A stretch of 64,000 nucleotides of DNA from Nymphaea colorata (taxonomy: Eukaryota; Streptophyta; Magnoliopsida; Nymphaeales; Nymphaeaceae), in contig NC_045151.1 of assembly GCF_008831285.2 (NCBI RefSeq), positions 6,461,682-6,525,681 on the forward strand. Direction: 5' to 3'. This document shows, one piece after another, positions 1 through 11,889 of this stretch. Positions within the stretch are counted from its first letter, which is position 1. Every line of letters begins with the position of its first letter. Made by a program: the position numbers and the translations under genes. The notes beneath the pieces are model-generated. The model saw nothing but the letters and a program-made list of their open reading frames with translations, did not search any database and had not been told where the DNA came from.

Positions 1-57
1 CTATTGCAGATTGTAGTATCACCCTTACTCATAAGAAGGAGGTGAATGGACAATTGA
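1..57. repeat. Left arm of a dispersed inverted repeat flanking the plastid insertion
   Basis: The first ~57 bases match, in reverse complement, the stretch at about 8223-8284, with a core of over 35 bases that appears identical by eye (CCTCCTTCTTATGAGTAAGG on one side). The sequence is not plastid-like. The plastid homology begins just inside it, so this is host DNA on the left of the NUPT. The window edge hides how far the copy extends. Confidence 0.75.
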
Positions 58-404
58 AAAGAGAAGGAAAGAAAAGAAACCAGATTCTATATGGACAAAT
101 TCAAACTCGAAAAGGTCCTTTCTGATTTTTGAAGAATGAGGGGCAAGGGGATTGATCGAGAATGATTGCTTCTTCTTATTATAAGTATGAGATTGTAAGA
201 TTATGATTTGATTTGCATATATTTGTTCGGTAAAATGAACAATCAATCTTATCCCTTCATCATAATTAAAAATGGAAAAGTGTTCAATTTAAACATGAAA
301 ACATGATTGAATTGGTCGTAGTTACTCTTCGAGATGGAGTGGAAGAAGGGAGGAGATTCTTGAAATGAGGAATAGAATCCAATTCCTTCAAAAGAATTGA
401 ATGA

Positions 405-444
405 GGAGCCCTGAGGTGAAAATATCATGTACGATTCTGTAGAG
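405..444 (+). other. rps12: Relic of rps12 trans-spliced group II intron, domain V region
   Basis: The segment GAGCC...GGTGAAAATATCATGTACG...TCTGTAGAG resembles the conserved domain V hairpin of the 3' half of plastid rps12 intron 1, just upstream of exon 2. It has lost several bases compared with the usual GAGCCGTATGAGG form. It is non-functional in this location. Confidence 0.7.
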
Positions 445-470
445 CGAGTGACTTGTCTGCCAACTTTAAC

Positions 471-701
471 ACTGTCACCCTCAAAAAACCAAACTCTGCT
501 TTATGTAAAGTTGCCAGAGTACAATTAACCTCTAGATTTGAAATCACTGCTTATATACCAGGTATTGGTCATAATTTAGAAGAACATTCATTAGTATTAG
601 TAAGAGGAGGAAGGGTTATGGATTACCCTGTATGAGATATCACATTGTTCAAGGAATCCTAGATGCCATCAGAGCAAAGGATCATCAACAAAGGTGTTCT
701 A
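471..701 (+). pseudogene. rps12: Plastid rps12 exon 2 relic (ribosomal protein uS12)
   Basis: The translation contains [21 protein letters not shown] and VLVRGGRV, diagnostic of plastid ribosomal protein S12. A one-base deletion near 620 shifts the frame after RGGRV; the downstream RYHIV part is in another frame. The exon end at 701 and the GTGC intron start at 702 match the normal exon 2 boundary, and the ~231-bp length is near normal. Several Arg codons are changed by C-to-T or G-to-A. The spliced exon 1 lies elsewhere in the plastome and is absent here. Confidence 0.92.
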
Positions 702-1228
702 GTGCATTGTAGAGTCTTATCCAATACTTGTGTTGTTTGATGATGATGCCATGTGAATCACTAGAAACATGTGAAGTATATGGCTCACCCAATAACGAAA
801 GTTTCATTAGGGGACTGGAGCAAGCTACCATGAGACAAAAGATTTTCTTTCTAAAGAGATTCAAAACTATTATATTAATATGTCCAAGGTCCAATATTGA
901 AATCATTTAGAGGTTTTCCCTGACTTTGTCTGTGTCCAAAAAAATTCAAAACACATCAACTTTTTCGTCTGAGTCAAATAGTAATGATCAAAACACTTTT
1001 TTTATACTATTTCGAAAACCCAAGGACTCAATCATATGGATATGTAAAATACAGGATTTCCAATCCTAGCAAGAAAAGGAGGGAACTAGATGCTCAATTT
1101 CAAGTGTGTAAATGGAATTTCATAGTCGATCTCATGGATACATATAGAATTCTGTGGAAAGCCATGTTCAATGAAAGTCGTATGTATGGCTTGGAGTGAG
1201 ATCTTTCATATCTTTTGAGATTTGATCT
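702..1228 (+). other. rps12: Relic of plastid rps12 intron 2 (group II)
   Basis: Non-coding stretch between the exon 2 and exon 3 relics, with the GTGC start expected of a group II intron and about the usual length (~530 bp). Short reading frames here are chance. Confidence 0.75.
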
Positions 1229-1256
1229 ACAATATGAGGTCAAAAAGCCAAAATAA
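1229..1256 (+). pseudogene. rps12: Plastid rps12 exon 3 relic
   Basis: The last exon of plastid rps12 encodes YGVKKPK-stop. Here the frame reads QYEVKKPK-stop, ending in TAA at 1254-1256, at the expected distance from exon 2 and just before rps7. Confidence 0.8.
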
Positions 1257-1304
1257 GTTATTCATTTATTGCATAAAACCGATTCTTGAACATTTTTCAC
1301 ACTC

Positions 1305-1711
1305 ATGCCATGCCAAGGTACTGCAGAAGAAAAAATGGCAAAATCTGATCCAATTTATCATAATCATTGGCTTGTCAAATTATCTATCAAGCTATGAAAA
1401 ATATTCAATAAAAGATAGAAACAAATCTACTATCTGTTTTACGTCAAACAATACATGGAGTAATTCCTCATATAGTAGTAAAAAGCAAGATGTGTAGGTG
1501 GATCGACTCATCAAGTTCCCTTTGAAATAGAATCTACACAAGGAAAAGCACTTGCCATTCGTTGGTTATTAGAGGGATCCCGAAAATGTCTAGGTCCAAA
1601 TATGGCTTTCAAATTAAGTTCTGAATTAGTCGATGCTACCAGGGGGAGTGGCAATGCCATATGTAAAAATGATGGCAGAAGTCCAATAGAGCTTTTGCAC
1701 ATTTTCATTAA
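1305..1711 (+). pseudogene. rps7: Plastid rps7 relic (ribosomal protein uS7)
   Basis: It starts at an ATG followed by GTAEEK, and further blocks read [31 protein letters not shown] and NRAFAHF in shifting frames. The length is 407 bp against the usual ~468 bp, so about 60 bp is missing from the middle, and there are stops and frameshifts. It sits between rps12 exon 3 and ndhB as in plastomes. Confidence 0.9.
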
Positions 1712-2035
1712 TCCATGAATAGGATCAAACATTATTCCATTCCATGCTATTTCAATGAGATTCGTCTTTCTTATATTCTTAAGCAAGCCCAAAGAGGGCT
1801 TAGTTGCTCCATAATTATGTTTCTATTTTCTTTTCATTTGTTTCGAGAAATGGTCACTTTTGATTCTTTCTTTTTTTTATTGATTATTTTCTGATCGAGA
1901 TGTATGAATCCATGGATCTTTGCGTCTATATAGATATTTATCCTCTTCATGGGGACTTTGTAAATATCTCATTCCAAAAATAGAAAATTTGAAACAATGA
2001 GGACTTTTTTGAAGATTGGATGTAGTTACAAATTC

Positions 2036-2895
2036 ATGATCTAGCATGTCCAGAATGAAAACTTCATTCTTGATTCTACGAGAATCTTTATGAAAGCATT
2101 TCATTTGCATCTCTTCAATAGAAGTTTTATTTTTCCATAATGTATCTAATTTTTGGCCTAATTCTTCTTTTGGTGATCGATTTAACCTCTGATAGAAAAT
2201 ATACACCTTAGTTATATTTCATCTCTTCCACAAGTTTAGTAATGAGCATAACTGCTCTATTGTTCCATTGGAGAGAAGAACCTAAATTTCCAAACAAACA
2301 ATTGCAATGAAATCGTTCAATTCCTTATTTTACTATGTTCAACTCTATGTATTCCTCTATTCATAGAATACATTGAATGTAGAAAAATGGCTATAACAGA
2401 ATTTCTGTTATTTGTATTAACAATTACTCTAGGAGGAATGTTTTTATGTGGTGCTAATGATTTAATAAGTATCTTTGTAGCTCTAGAATATTTCAGTTTA
2501 TGCTCCTATCTATGATCTGGATGTACCAAGAGAATTGTACGGTCTGATGAGGCTACTACGAAATATTTACTCATAGGTGGGACAAGTTCTTCTATTTTGG
2601 TTTATGGTTTCTCTTGGCTATATGGTTCATCCAGAGGAAAGATCGAGAAATGAGAACAATCTTATCAATATACAAATGTACAACTCCTCAAAAGTTTTGC
2701 GCTTATATCCTTCAATGTAGGAATCGGGTTCAAGCTTTCCCTAGCCCCTTTTCATCAATGGACTCCAGACGTATATGAAGGAGTGTAGTTATTTTGACAA
2801 ATTTCTACCTCTATATCCATCTCTTCTCAGAGATGTTTGAATTTTTCAAAACTCCATGGAAATGTAGAAGAGAAATGCTATCCCCACTCATACCA
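2036..2895 (+). pseudogene. ndhB: Plastid ndhB exon 1 relic (NDH complex subunit 2)
   Basis: The expected start codon is kept (ATG ATC) but codon 3 is TAG instead of Trp. Recognisable blocks include [28 protein letters not shown] and the region around [10 protein letters not shown], separated by frameshifts and stops. In the plastid NDH complex this gene encodes a proton-pumping membrane subunit. Here it is dead. The nearby minus-strand reading frame (1877-2206) is a shadow. Confidence 0.92.
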
Positions 2896-3660
2896 AGACA
2901 CGATTTTTACCAAAAGTTGATCGTGATCTTTAATTCAAATAACAATTAAAGTGAAGTAGGGTCAAAAACAACAAATCTCTTTATGAAAAACAGATCCATT
3001 TTGCTAATTTGATATTACGGGTAGTTCCTACAAGGGAACAGACTAATGACATATACAATACTTGAATTCGCAATGTAGATGCTACATAGTTGGTTCTCAT
3101 CCTTCAGAGACTACAAGTGCAATAGAAGCATCTATTGACAAAAGGATCACCCTAAGATGATCATCTCCATTTTGCAAATTTGTTATTACGGGTAGTTCCT
3201 ACAAGGGAACAGACTAATGACAGATACAATACTTGAATTCACAATGTAGATGCTACATAGTTGGTTCTCATCCTTCAGAGACTACGAGTGCAATAGGAGC
3301 ATCCATTGACAAAAGGATCACCCTAAGATGATCATCTCATGGCTATTGAGAACGAATCAAATCAGATGGTTCTTTTTCTCAATCTTTCTAACTTGTGCCT
3401 ACGAAACTAAGGTAAAAAAGATTGAGAAAGTCTGTAATTCACAACCACTGATGAAGGATTCCTCGAAAAGTTAAGGATTAGTAATTCTATTTAGAAATCA
3501 AATGGACTTGGTCTTGTACATACGCAAGGAAGGTAATAAAAAAAGAAAGAAGATGAGTTCTTCTTTCTTTTAACACTTAGGGACTGTGCAAGATTGAAGT
3601 CTCATGCACAATTTTGAATGAAAGAAAGAAGTGAGGAATCCACTTTTCAACTCTAACTCT
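2896..3660 (+). other. ndhB: Relic of ndhB group II intron
   Basis: Intron sequence between the exon 1 relic and the exon 2 stub. It is longer than usual because it contains a 171-bp tandem duplication. Confidence 0.8.
2996..3337 (+). repeat. 171-bp tandem duplication inside the ndhB intron relic
   Basis: Two head-to-tail copies, 2996-3166 and 3167-3337, share blocks such as ACGGGTAGTTCCTACAAGGG and AAAAGGATCACCCTAAGATG at a constant offset of 171. By eye they differ at roughly 8 positions (about 5%), mostly transitions, so both have decayed since duplication. Confidence 0.95.
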
Positions 3661-3687
3661 CCCACTCCAGTCGTTGCTTTTCATTCT
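3661..3687 (+). pseudogene. ndhB: Stub of ndhB exon 2 (first ~27 bp)
   Basis: CCCACTCCAGTCGTTGCTTT is the conserved beginning of ndhB exon 2. After about 3687 the sequence jumps to the ndhB-trnL spacer, so about 730 bp of exon 2 has been deleted. Confidence 0.8.
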
Positions 3688-4170
3688 GGGGTTATGAACT
3701 TATAATCATGGAATCGGCTCCGTCATCAGATTATAAGTTCACTCCATACTAGACTAGACTGGAATAGGGTTATGTACATTTTCATTATGTTATGAGAAGG
3801 GGTCATCCAAGTGTATGTAAATAGATGCATATACAGATCCCTACATTGTTGCGTTCCATTAATAATTAGGAAGAGACATAATCAAACCTGCTTTTAACAT
3901 ATCTATCATTATTTGGGTACCATATTCACTTCTTTGGGCTTCTATTGTATTGATTCAAAAAATGGGTCTGATTGTATATCTTTTTGATATATATAAGGGA
4001 TCCTATAGATAATTCAAATCGAAGTAATTTGATGTCTGACTCGGTTCTTTATGACATGGTCGACGGATAAGAATACTCCAACATTCCATTTTTGTCATAT
4101 ATTTGTCAAATATTTCATATATCATGCTAGATACATATCATATTCATGGAATACAATTCACTTTCAAGTT
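3688..4170. other. Plastid ndhB-trnL spacer relic
   Basis: Non-coding DNA between the exon 2 stub and the tRNA relic, with the expected plastid flavour (for example TCAGATTATAAGTTC). No gene is seen. Confidence 0.6.
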
Positions 4171-4243
4171 GCCTTGATGGTGAACATGTGGGACTCAAAA
4201 TCTCGTGCTAAAGAGAGTGGAGGTTCGAGTCCTGTTGAAGGCA
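4171..4243 (+). pseudogene. trnL-CAA: Plastid trnL-CAA relic
   Basis: GCCTTGATGGTGAA, then GACTCAAAATCTCGTGCTAA (anticodon loop with CAA) and GGTTCGAGTCC (T loop) match plastid tRNA-Leu(CAA). About 8 bases are missing from the D-arm side (73 against ~81), and the acceptor pairing is altered near the end (CCTGTTGAAGGCA). It is unlikely to fold into a working tRNA. Confidence 0.9.
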
Positions 4244-4902
4244 TAATATTGAGGATGCTCATTGAATGAGCAGTTCCATAACAAATACCGGATCTAATCG
4301 ATATTGATATATCGAGTATCTATTTGATAGGAAGTATTCCATTTCTGATGATCCCCACAATCCAAGTCCAAGCTGTTGGAATAGGTTCGGTGTTCGGCAG
4401 CGGATCACGAAATGTTGGAGATCTTTCGATCTAATGAATGGAGGAGCCCGTTTTGAAATTATCCACCATACAACCATGCTCGAGTATATGCTTCAATAGG
4501 AATGACACAAGGTAGATTGACACGATAGAAACTTCTATTAAAATGCCCGCCCGTAACCTAGTAGATAAAGTACATTACATAGTCAGTTTTAGGTTAGGGA
4601 TTGACGACTTACCCATTCAGTGAATTTGGCACTAGACATTCTCAAAATGGGTACTATTGTGTTGGGTGAATTAGATATGTTGGTGTTCCAAGATTCATTC
4701 TCATTTCAGGGAGGGCCCATCTGAAAGAGAATCCAATGCCTCTTAGTTGTGATGAATACGACGAACCGGCCTCCATTCTTTGATTTGGAACAAAACAACT
4801 AGAATTAGGCTCAGTCAACTAGAATGTGTATTGTCCATATAAGAGATATTCCAATTGAGAATATCTATCAACCTGATATGAAGAGAAATCTATCTATTTG
4901 AT
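4244..4902. other. Plastid trnL-ycf15 spacer relic
   Basis: 660 bases of plastid-derived spacer between the trnL and ycf15 relics. Only chance reading frames are present. Confidence 0.6.
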
Positions 4903-5286
<384 letters not shown>

Positions 5287-5377
5287 GACTTTACCACCCA
5301 GCTAATTCTGTTCCACTTAATCCTTCTTTCATGGCCACATATCTTTCCGGCTGAGGAAGGGAAAATCTTTCTCCTAG

Positions 5378-6814
5378 TGCATGAATCGAATGTTTCATTT
5401 CATCCGGGGAATGCCATCTCTTTCTCAACAATGTCTTTGTCATTTGATCCAATAGCATTCCGTTATTAGATAGGAATAGATTTGATAAATATTGAGAACT
5501 CTCAGATAGAGTATTAAAACAGAAAGATCCATTAGGTAATGAACTATTAGTATTAGTTCTAAGTCATCTCTGGAAATGAATCAACAATTTGAAATGATTT
5601 TCTTGATCAACCAATGTTTATATATATATTAGGAGAATTTATTTGGGAAGTAATAAGTCACTTTGACATCTCTTCATCTACAAAATATTCTTGATGTGAA
5701 AACATAGAGACAAATGGCTGATTTTGAATAGGAAAAAGAATTGATCTGTACGGTCTCAAATGAATTTGCTTATTAAAAAATACCCATGTTCTTTGAAAGA
5801 TCTTTCTCATGTCTAGTACTACATGATTCTACTCTGCAAGAACTCTGAATCATTCTTTTGAACCTTATCCTCTTCATTACAAAATTATCTGCTTGTCCCG
5901 AAATGACATGACCCAATAGAGCAATCCCAATTTATTAGGCCTTTTGATACAATCAAATAGATTGCCATGAAGGTGCCATAGTTTAGGAGCCCAAACTTTG
6001 TCATTGGATAAATCCTCATCCTCCTCTATCTGTTGCTGGTCGAGGGTTCCTTCTCCTTCCCTTTCTTCAAACCCTGATTCATGTTTTTCATATAAAAATC
6101 TCTGATCAACGATAGAATGAGTTCCGTTTTGCATCATATCCAATTGATTCCTTGGTTTGAACTGAAGAATCAATGCCACTCAATCATTATCAAACTGGCT
6201 GCATTTTGTTCGTGAGTATCCCACCAGAGTTCTTCCGAATAAGCCATGAACTAGATCAAAATCATTCTCAATGAATCCATAAGAAGTGATTCAATTTTGT
6301 TCATCAGGTCCAAGTTGAGAACAAAGATCTTGAGCAACCGATCCAACAGAGCAACTCAAAAGATAAAGACGTGATATTTTTTTCATGCTCGTTCCAAGTT
6401 CAAAGTACTATTTGGACAAATAAGAATCCCCTTCCTTACATGATTTCTTCTTCATATAGATAGATATAGGATCTATGGAGCAATTACTTATAAGTATATT
6501 TTTGTGCAACAGCCCTTCCTATCTGATAGAAAAGGATCTCGTGATACTGAACGGATTTTACTTGGGACTGCAAATCCCAAGTTTGTCTTTGAAGAGCTGT
6601 CTATAAGTGACTTTTTTTGTGTGTAATACTAATTGATAGGATCTCATTGGCAAGTGGTACAAGATCTCGTGTATTGGAACCCATGGTTATGGATCTGAAT
6701 CCATAAGTATGGGACATTTTCTTTTCCAAGTGGAATCCCCTAGTATATGGAAGAATGAAAAAGTGCTTTCGTTGTTGTGGAATAAGAAGCCTTCGTATCT
6801 TAATGCATGTATTA
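5378..6814 (-). pseudogene. ycf2: Plastid ycf2 3' portion relic
   Basis: Read on minus, blocks match the C-terminal fifth of Ycf2, the large plastid AAA-type protein: NTCIKIRR (start near 6812), [31 protein letters not shown] and QQIEED. The longest intact stretch is 5877-6179 (100 aa). The usual stop context GFM-TAA is mutated near 5378. It is truncated upstream: only ~1.4 kb of the ~6.9-kb gene was inserted or survives. Confidence 0.93.
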
Positions 6815-8222
6815 ATCTCTCTCTCTATCTTTCTCTCATCTTCATAATCTCTTTTTCTATCTCTCTATCTGTCAGTATCACAAATATATTACACCCCCCT
6901 TCATTACTTCCCAACTCTATTGTAGCGTCATAGCCATTATTCTCAATATCTCTTACTCGAGAGCCTTCAGGGTCGTTATTTCTGTTATTCATCATCTGTT
7001 GAATCATCTGCCTCATGGCTTCTAGGACTACCAGATTAGCTTATCCTCACGTCCCATTGGTTTTCTCACTTCTGGCATCTTCATTGGCATTGCCATTAGT
7101 GTTGGCCCTTCTGTGCAGTATATTGGCTAGTCAATTATTTTGCTTTCATTTGTTAGAGTTATAGGATTAGTGAGGAGGTGGGACAATGCAATGGAACATA
7201 CAATACACAATAAAGAGGAGAATCAAAAACTAAAATTTTATTCATTCAAAATATTTGGAGTGCAAGAATAGACTCCACGACAATAAGGACTGGGAGTGAC
7301 ACTCCTCCACCACGACATGTACAATCCAAACCTAATAGGTCAACCATGAACAAGATCCTTCATCTGAATAATTGTCTACTTTGCTGCTGCTAAAGTACTG
7401 ATCCGCTCCCAATCCCCGAGCCCCAGATGCTTATCGGCGATGTGGGATCTCCTTTTAGGATATCAAAAGAAGTTAATTGTATTTTAGAGAACTAGGTTAT
7501 GCATTTCTCTGGGCAATAAGGCACGACAAAAAATAGTCCCATCAGCAAAATGTCGACGTATTGCTCATGCTAAGTATACCTGGTTAGGCATTCCTCCCAA
7601 CAGCTGATGATATGAGTGCAAAGAGGAAATATAGTCATTGTATGGCCTCAAATCTCACCCTCCTAGACTGTGTATCGATAGAATCATTCATATACGAATC
7701 AATGCACCCTTCGATTGTTGATGACTATATCATGATGTATCTGGTGAGTCCTTTATATAAATAAGGTAAGTCTCGCCATGACTACTAACAAAGTCCTAGA
7801 TCAGTAGGTCCTCCACATCTTGAATAGCTATGGTGTGCAAAGGTCCATCGTGCCATGTTCTTTGGTGAAGGTGAGCAGTCCAACAGAGCACAAAAGCATG
7901 GCCTTTTGGGTCATCTTTTGTATAGCCTTTCAGTCACGCCAACATTTGCTATGTGGTGCCTTGTAAGTGGGTGTGGATGTCCATGAGCTGAATATGCAAA
8001 CTCCTATTCAGTAGCTTCGAGTTCCATAAGCCTATGAAGTAGCTCCTTGTAGTTGACTACCCCTTTGTTGACCAAGAACTAGCATTCCATTGGGTCTCTA
8101 ATATCACCTGTTGGGTTAGTTAGGCTAGGGATGTCAAAGAACTCGTCTATGAGTATTGTCATCTTTCCTTATGAAAACTAGAATGTGCATGTATAGGGGT
8201 TCCATCTCTCAGCTAGCACCTA
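6815..8222. other. Unassigned right flank of the NUPT
   Basis: It starts with a CT-rich run (6812-6875). A minus-strand frame, 6825-7016, begins MRQMIQQMMNNRN, a Gln/Met/Asn-rich stretch resembling the end of some retrotransposon gag proteins, but no diagnostic motif confirms this. The rest has many stops in all frames. It is probably decayed repeat DNA of unknown type. Confidence 0.4.
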
Positions 8223-8284
8223 AATCAATTGTCCATTCACCTCCTTCTTATGAGTAAGGGTGATACACCAATTTGCAGTCGTCA
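8223..8284. repeat. Right arm of the inverted repeat matching window positions 1-57
   Basis: TCAATTGTCCATTCACCTCC, then TTCTTATGAGTAAGGGTGAT, is the exact reverse complement of bases at the start of the window; the outer ~15 bases are diverged. It lies 1.4 kb to the right of the NUPT junction, within the unassigned flank. Confidence 0.75.
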
Positions 8285-9801
8285 AGATACATGGGGTACA
8301 CTATCAAAAACTGCTCCAACCACTCTGAATACCATCCTGGGGTAGGAACATTTGTGGGGAAGATTATAGTGTCTAGGTCTCTTCGTAGGAAGGGGTGTAT
8401 AATGTGATAGTGGGAATGTGTCTGAAACATGGTGACTAGAAGACACAAGATAGTCAAGATAGATCATCCAATACTATAGGGCAGATTGACCAACCTACAA
8501 AACAAAGTTGCAGTAAGCGACATCCCTTTTGACATCAAAAGCACAAAACCTCATTGTCTCCACTTTTGGAAAGAGTTATCCAAGAATACTATCTACTTTT
8601 GGTATCTTGGGTGGTGTATATGAAGTTGTTACTTTAGTATGTAGCTGTTATCTACATGCCTATCTTTAACTTTTTATGTTTTCTTTACAGCTTAGTATAG
8701 CATCCTAAAACAGTGTTCCTCGTGGATGCATAACATATGCATTAATAAATACACAAAACAATATTCTTGTTGGGTGCTACCATTGAATGCTCACTACCAT
8801 TGAATGCTCACAGTTTAACATAAGATAGATAGTTGTTAAGCTTCACTTGGTGACAACTATGACTCACAAATTGGCACATAAAAAGTAACTGGTAGCCTAT
8901 GCTCTCAAGATTCCCAGGCAGGCCTAACACCTAGGTGGACCTAGGTGAGCTTAAGCAAAAAAAGCTACCATTTTTTCTTATTTTTTTAGTTATATTAATA
9001 TGTCAAATTATTTTGATTAACTAGTACTAATATTTGAAATGTGGAGAGTAGTAATATAACAAGCATAATCAACTTAAACAATAAAAAATTAATTGTTGAC
9101 TTCATTGAATATGCAAATTCAATAGAAGAAGTTTAACATTACTCATTAAATGTAATCTAATACAAGTAAAAAACAACTAAATTGAATCTCTAGAAGAAGG
9201 AATATAAATCCACAAGAAGGCTTTAATTTACCTATTCTTAAAGAAAGCCATAATATAATAAAATACTAACAATACATAATAGTATACAGATAAGTACACA
9301 ACAATAATAATACGTACAAGTTCATAACCATACTAACGTATACATATAATAGGTATCACAATACTACATACTATATCACAGGCATCACAATACTACAGAC
9401 TATATAACAAGATAACAATACATACATATAATAGGTTGATGCATTACTATATAACAGGTATAACAGGCTGTACATAACATTATATAAATATGATATTACA
9501 ATACATCAACTAATATTAAAACATGAACATGCTTCATTAAGTTGAAGTAAACCAAGCAATGACAATCTCGTCGCTTGGTTCATTTAGAGCCAATACCAAA
9601 TAAATGTGAAGTGGAGAGCTGGATGTCCAGCACTACCCAACACTGTAAAAGAAGATCACATGACGGTGAAGTAGGAAGCTGGATATCCAGCCCTAGGCAT
9701 GACTGTGAAGGTATGTTATATTCTCCCTTCAGCTTAAATTCTGCTTACATCAATGCACCAATCATCCTTAAACCATGTGAACTGCAATCAGATCCATGTA
9801 A
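8285..9801. other. Unassigned AT-rich spacer with minor tandem repeats
   Basis: No gene is seen. A direct duplication of about 29 bp lies near 9352-9409 (TATCACAATACTACATACTA / CATCACAATACTACAGACTA). Two ~61-bp-spaced copies of a GTGAAGT-AGCTGGAT-TCCAGC unit lie at about 9607-9712. A palindromic CCTAGGTGGACCTAGG stretch occurs near 8930. Confidence 0.45.
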
Positions 9802-9806
9802 AGTAA

Positions 9807-10040
9807 TGTTAAGGGTTGGACCCTATGGGTTATAGGTCCGACTAAATAGGGAGTCACAGGGTTAGGTAGAGGGATCAGGTGGATATTAGGAGATAATAAC
9901 CCACCCCAATCTAAAGAAGTAGATAAGTTTCTTAGGAAGTTAACCGTAATTGCGAATGAAATTAGATATTTCAGTGGAGGCTAGGCTTTCACTGGAGCAG
10001 AGTGCGTGAGTTGATCTACCCTGTTAGTCGCAGACTAACA
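9807..10040 (+). repeat. 5' LTR of the gypsy element
   Basis: It starts TGTTAAGGGTTGGACCCTA and ends GTCGCAGACTAACA, directly followed by the primer-binding site. It is 234 bp and aligns end to end with 14570-14802. Confidence 0.95.
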
Positions 10041-10041
10041 T

Positions 10042-10053
10042 TGGTATCAGAGC
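10042..10053 (+). promoter_or_regulatory. Primer-binding site (initiator tRNA-Met)
   Basis: TGGTATCAGAGC, complementary to the 3' end of plant initiator tRNA-Met, begins two bases after the 5' LTR. Confidence 0.95.
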
Positions 10054-10054
10054 T

Positions 10055-11110
10055 ATGACCAACTCCAACAAGGTGACCACGAAGGATGTCATGGTAGCGG
10101 TGGAGGCACACAGGGAGCGTATGGAGGAATCGATGACATTGATGAATGAGAGACTACATGCCATCAAAAACCAGAACCAAAAGGCAGAAGCTTAGATGCA
10201 GGCATTCATGGCCGATCATCATGCCTTGGTGACGATGATCAAGGATATGCTTCAGTCGAGTCATGGGTCAGGGTTGTCCAGTACCGAACTAATTGAGATG
10301 GTTAATGGCGAGTTCGTCATCCTCGACCCCCTCCTTCTTTCCCTCCTCCTCCTCCTCCTTTGTCAGGCGAGGTTCCCGATTTTGAATTCATTGGCGGAAA
10401 TAGAGGAACCGGCACAGGGCCTCAGAAGCATCCTACAATGGACTTCCCACGATTCTCAGGGGAGGACCCTCTGAGCTGGATCTTCAAGGTGGAGCAGTTC
10501 TTCGAGTGCCATGGAATCACAGGCAAGTAGCAGGTGGGTCACGCCAGAATCCACTTCGACAGATCTGCTATCAGGTTACAGGTGGCTAGTGATGCAGCAT
10601 GGTAGACCGGGATGGGATGGGCTAGTCGACGCCATGAAATCACGTTTTGGACCTTCGGCATTTCTTGACTACAATGTCGAACTGTCCACAATCAAACAAA
10701 AGGGATCTATCGTCGAGTACCAAGAACACTTTGAGGAGCTTAATAACATGGTCAGAGGATGAATGACTGAAGCACTTGTAGGATAATTCTTAGGTGGCCT
10801 AAAGGAGGAAATCAGGATTGAGGTGCAGGCTGCAAAACCCCACACACTTCCAAACTATTTTGAGATAGCACGAATGGTGGAAGAGAAACACAGGCATCTC
10901 GACGGAAGCAACAGGCTATGGTGTATCGATAGAGGTAGCAAGAGCCCTGGATCACATGCAGAGAATGCCCCTCAAAAGGCGAATGAAGCAAAACAGCATC
11001 CAACATCTCGACAGGTGATTAGGCGTCTCACACCATAGCAAATTAAGGACAAGCAACACAGAGGGATCTGTTTCCACTGTGACCAACCAGGGCACATCTA
11101 TAGGAAGCTA
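10055..11110 (+). pseudogene. gag of the gypsy element
   Basis: It opens at ATG 10055 (MTNSNKVTTKDVM) and meets a stop near 10193. Later frames carry FPRFSGEDPLSWIFKVEQFF (retrotrans_gag-type region, ~10440-10500) and a CFHCDQPGH zinc knuckle at ~11070-11100 whose last Cys is replaced (RKLH). A proline-coding CCTCCTCCT run lies near 10330-10360. Multiple frame breaks make it non-functional. Confidence 0.85.
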
Positions 11111-11289
11111 CACATGTACTTGGTGGACGAAGAAGATGAGCCACCTGGTGGGGAAGAAGCCATTGTGCTAGAGGAAGAGACGCTGGGTGAGTCTTCAGCC
11201 AGCTTACCACCGGAAATTTCCCACCATGCTTCAGTGGGGGATGAAGTGCCTCAGTTAATGCGAGTTGAAGGATCATTGAGAGGGCGCAG

Positions 11290-11805
11290 AGTCAGCTATG
11301 CTAATGGACACAAGCTTCACCCACAATTTTATTGCAGAAAAGACAGCTAAGGCCTTGGGTTGCACAAATCGAGCAGTAGCTAATGTTCAATGTGGTGGTG
11401 GGAGACGAGAGCACACTAAAACGCAAGGGCAGGTGTTCACTTGAAACGCTAGAAATTCAGGGCCACAAATTCCCAGTTGAAATGTTCACCTTGGCCATGG
11501 CAGGAGCAGATTTGGTACTGGGAATCCAATGGCTGCACAACATGGGTGAAGTAGTGTGGGATTTCACAGGCATGCAGGCACATTTTGATCAAAATGGGAG
11601 GAGCAGACAGACTCTTACTGTTGCTGCTAAGAAGCCGAATGAGGAACAACTAGCTGCTAAACTATTAAAAGGTAAGGTTGTGACCCTAATGTTGCCGGTG
11701 GTGTCTGATCAAAACCAGCTGAGACAACAGAAGGTCGCTGAAGAGAAGGCTGTATCAACCCAAGCACTTAAAGGAGCTGCTGAAGGAATTTTGCAATGTA
11801 TTTGA
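11290..11805 (+). pseudogene. Retropepsin-like protease of the gypsy element
   Basis: The active-site segment reads MDTSFTHNFI (~11304-11333), where the usual Asp-Thr/Ser-Gly has lost its Gly. Downstream, ADLVLGIQWLHNMGEVVWDF (~11500-11562) is the typical C-terminal block of plant gypsy proteases. The frame is shifted between these parts. Confidence 0.85.
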
Positions 11806-11889
11806 AGCATCGAGAGGACTACCACCAGCAAGAGAAAGTGATCACAACATAAAGTTATAGCCAGGGGCCATGATACTGGGCCCCTATAA

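Noticed and set aside
6825-7016. Possible retrotransposon gag end on minus
   Set aside because: Gln/Asn/Met-rich composition alone is not diagnostic; no zinc knuckle, protease or LTR nearby.
8919-8960. CCTAGG-rich palindromic stretch, with a similar one at 30833-30872
   Set aside because: Too short and too diverged to define an element; no target duplication found. Kept only as a note in the spacer entries.
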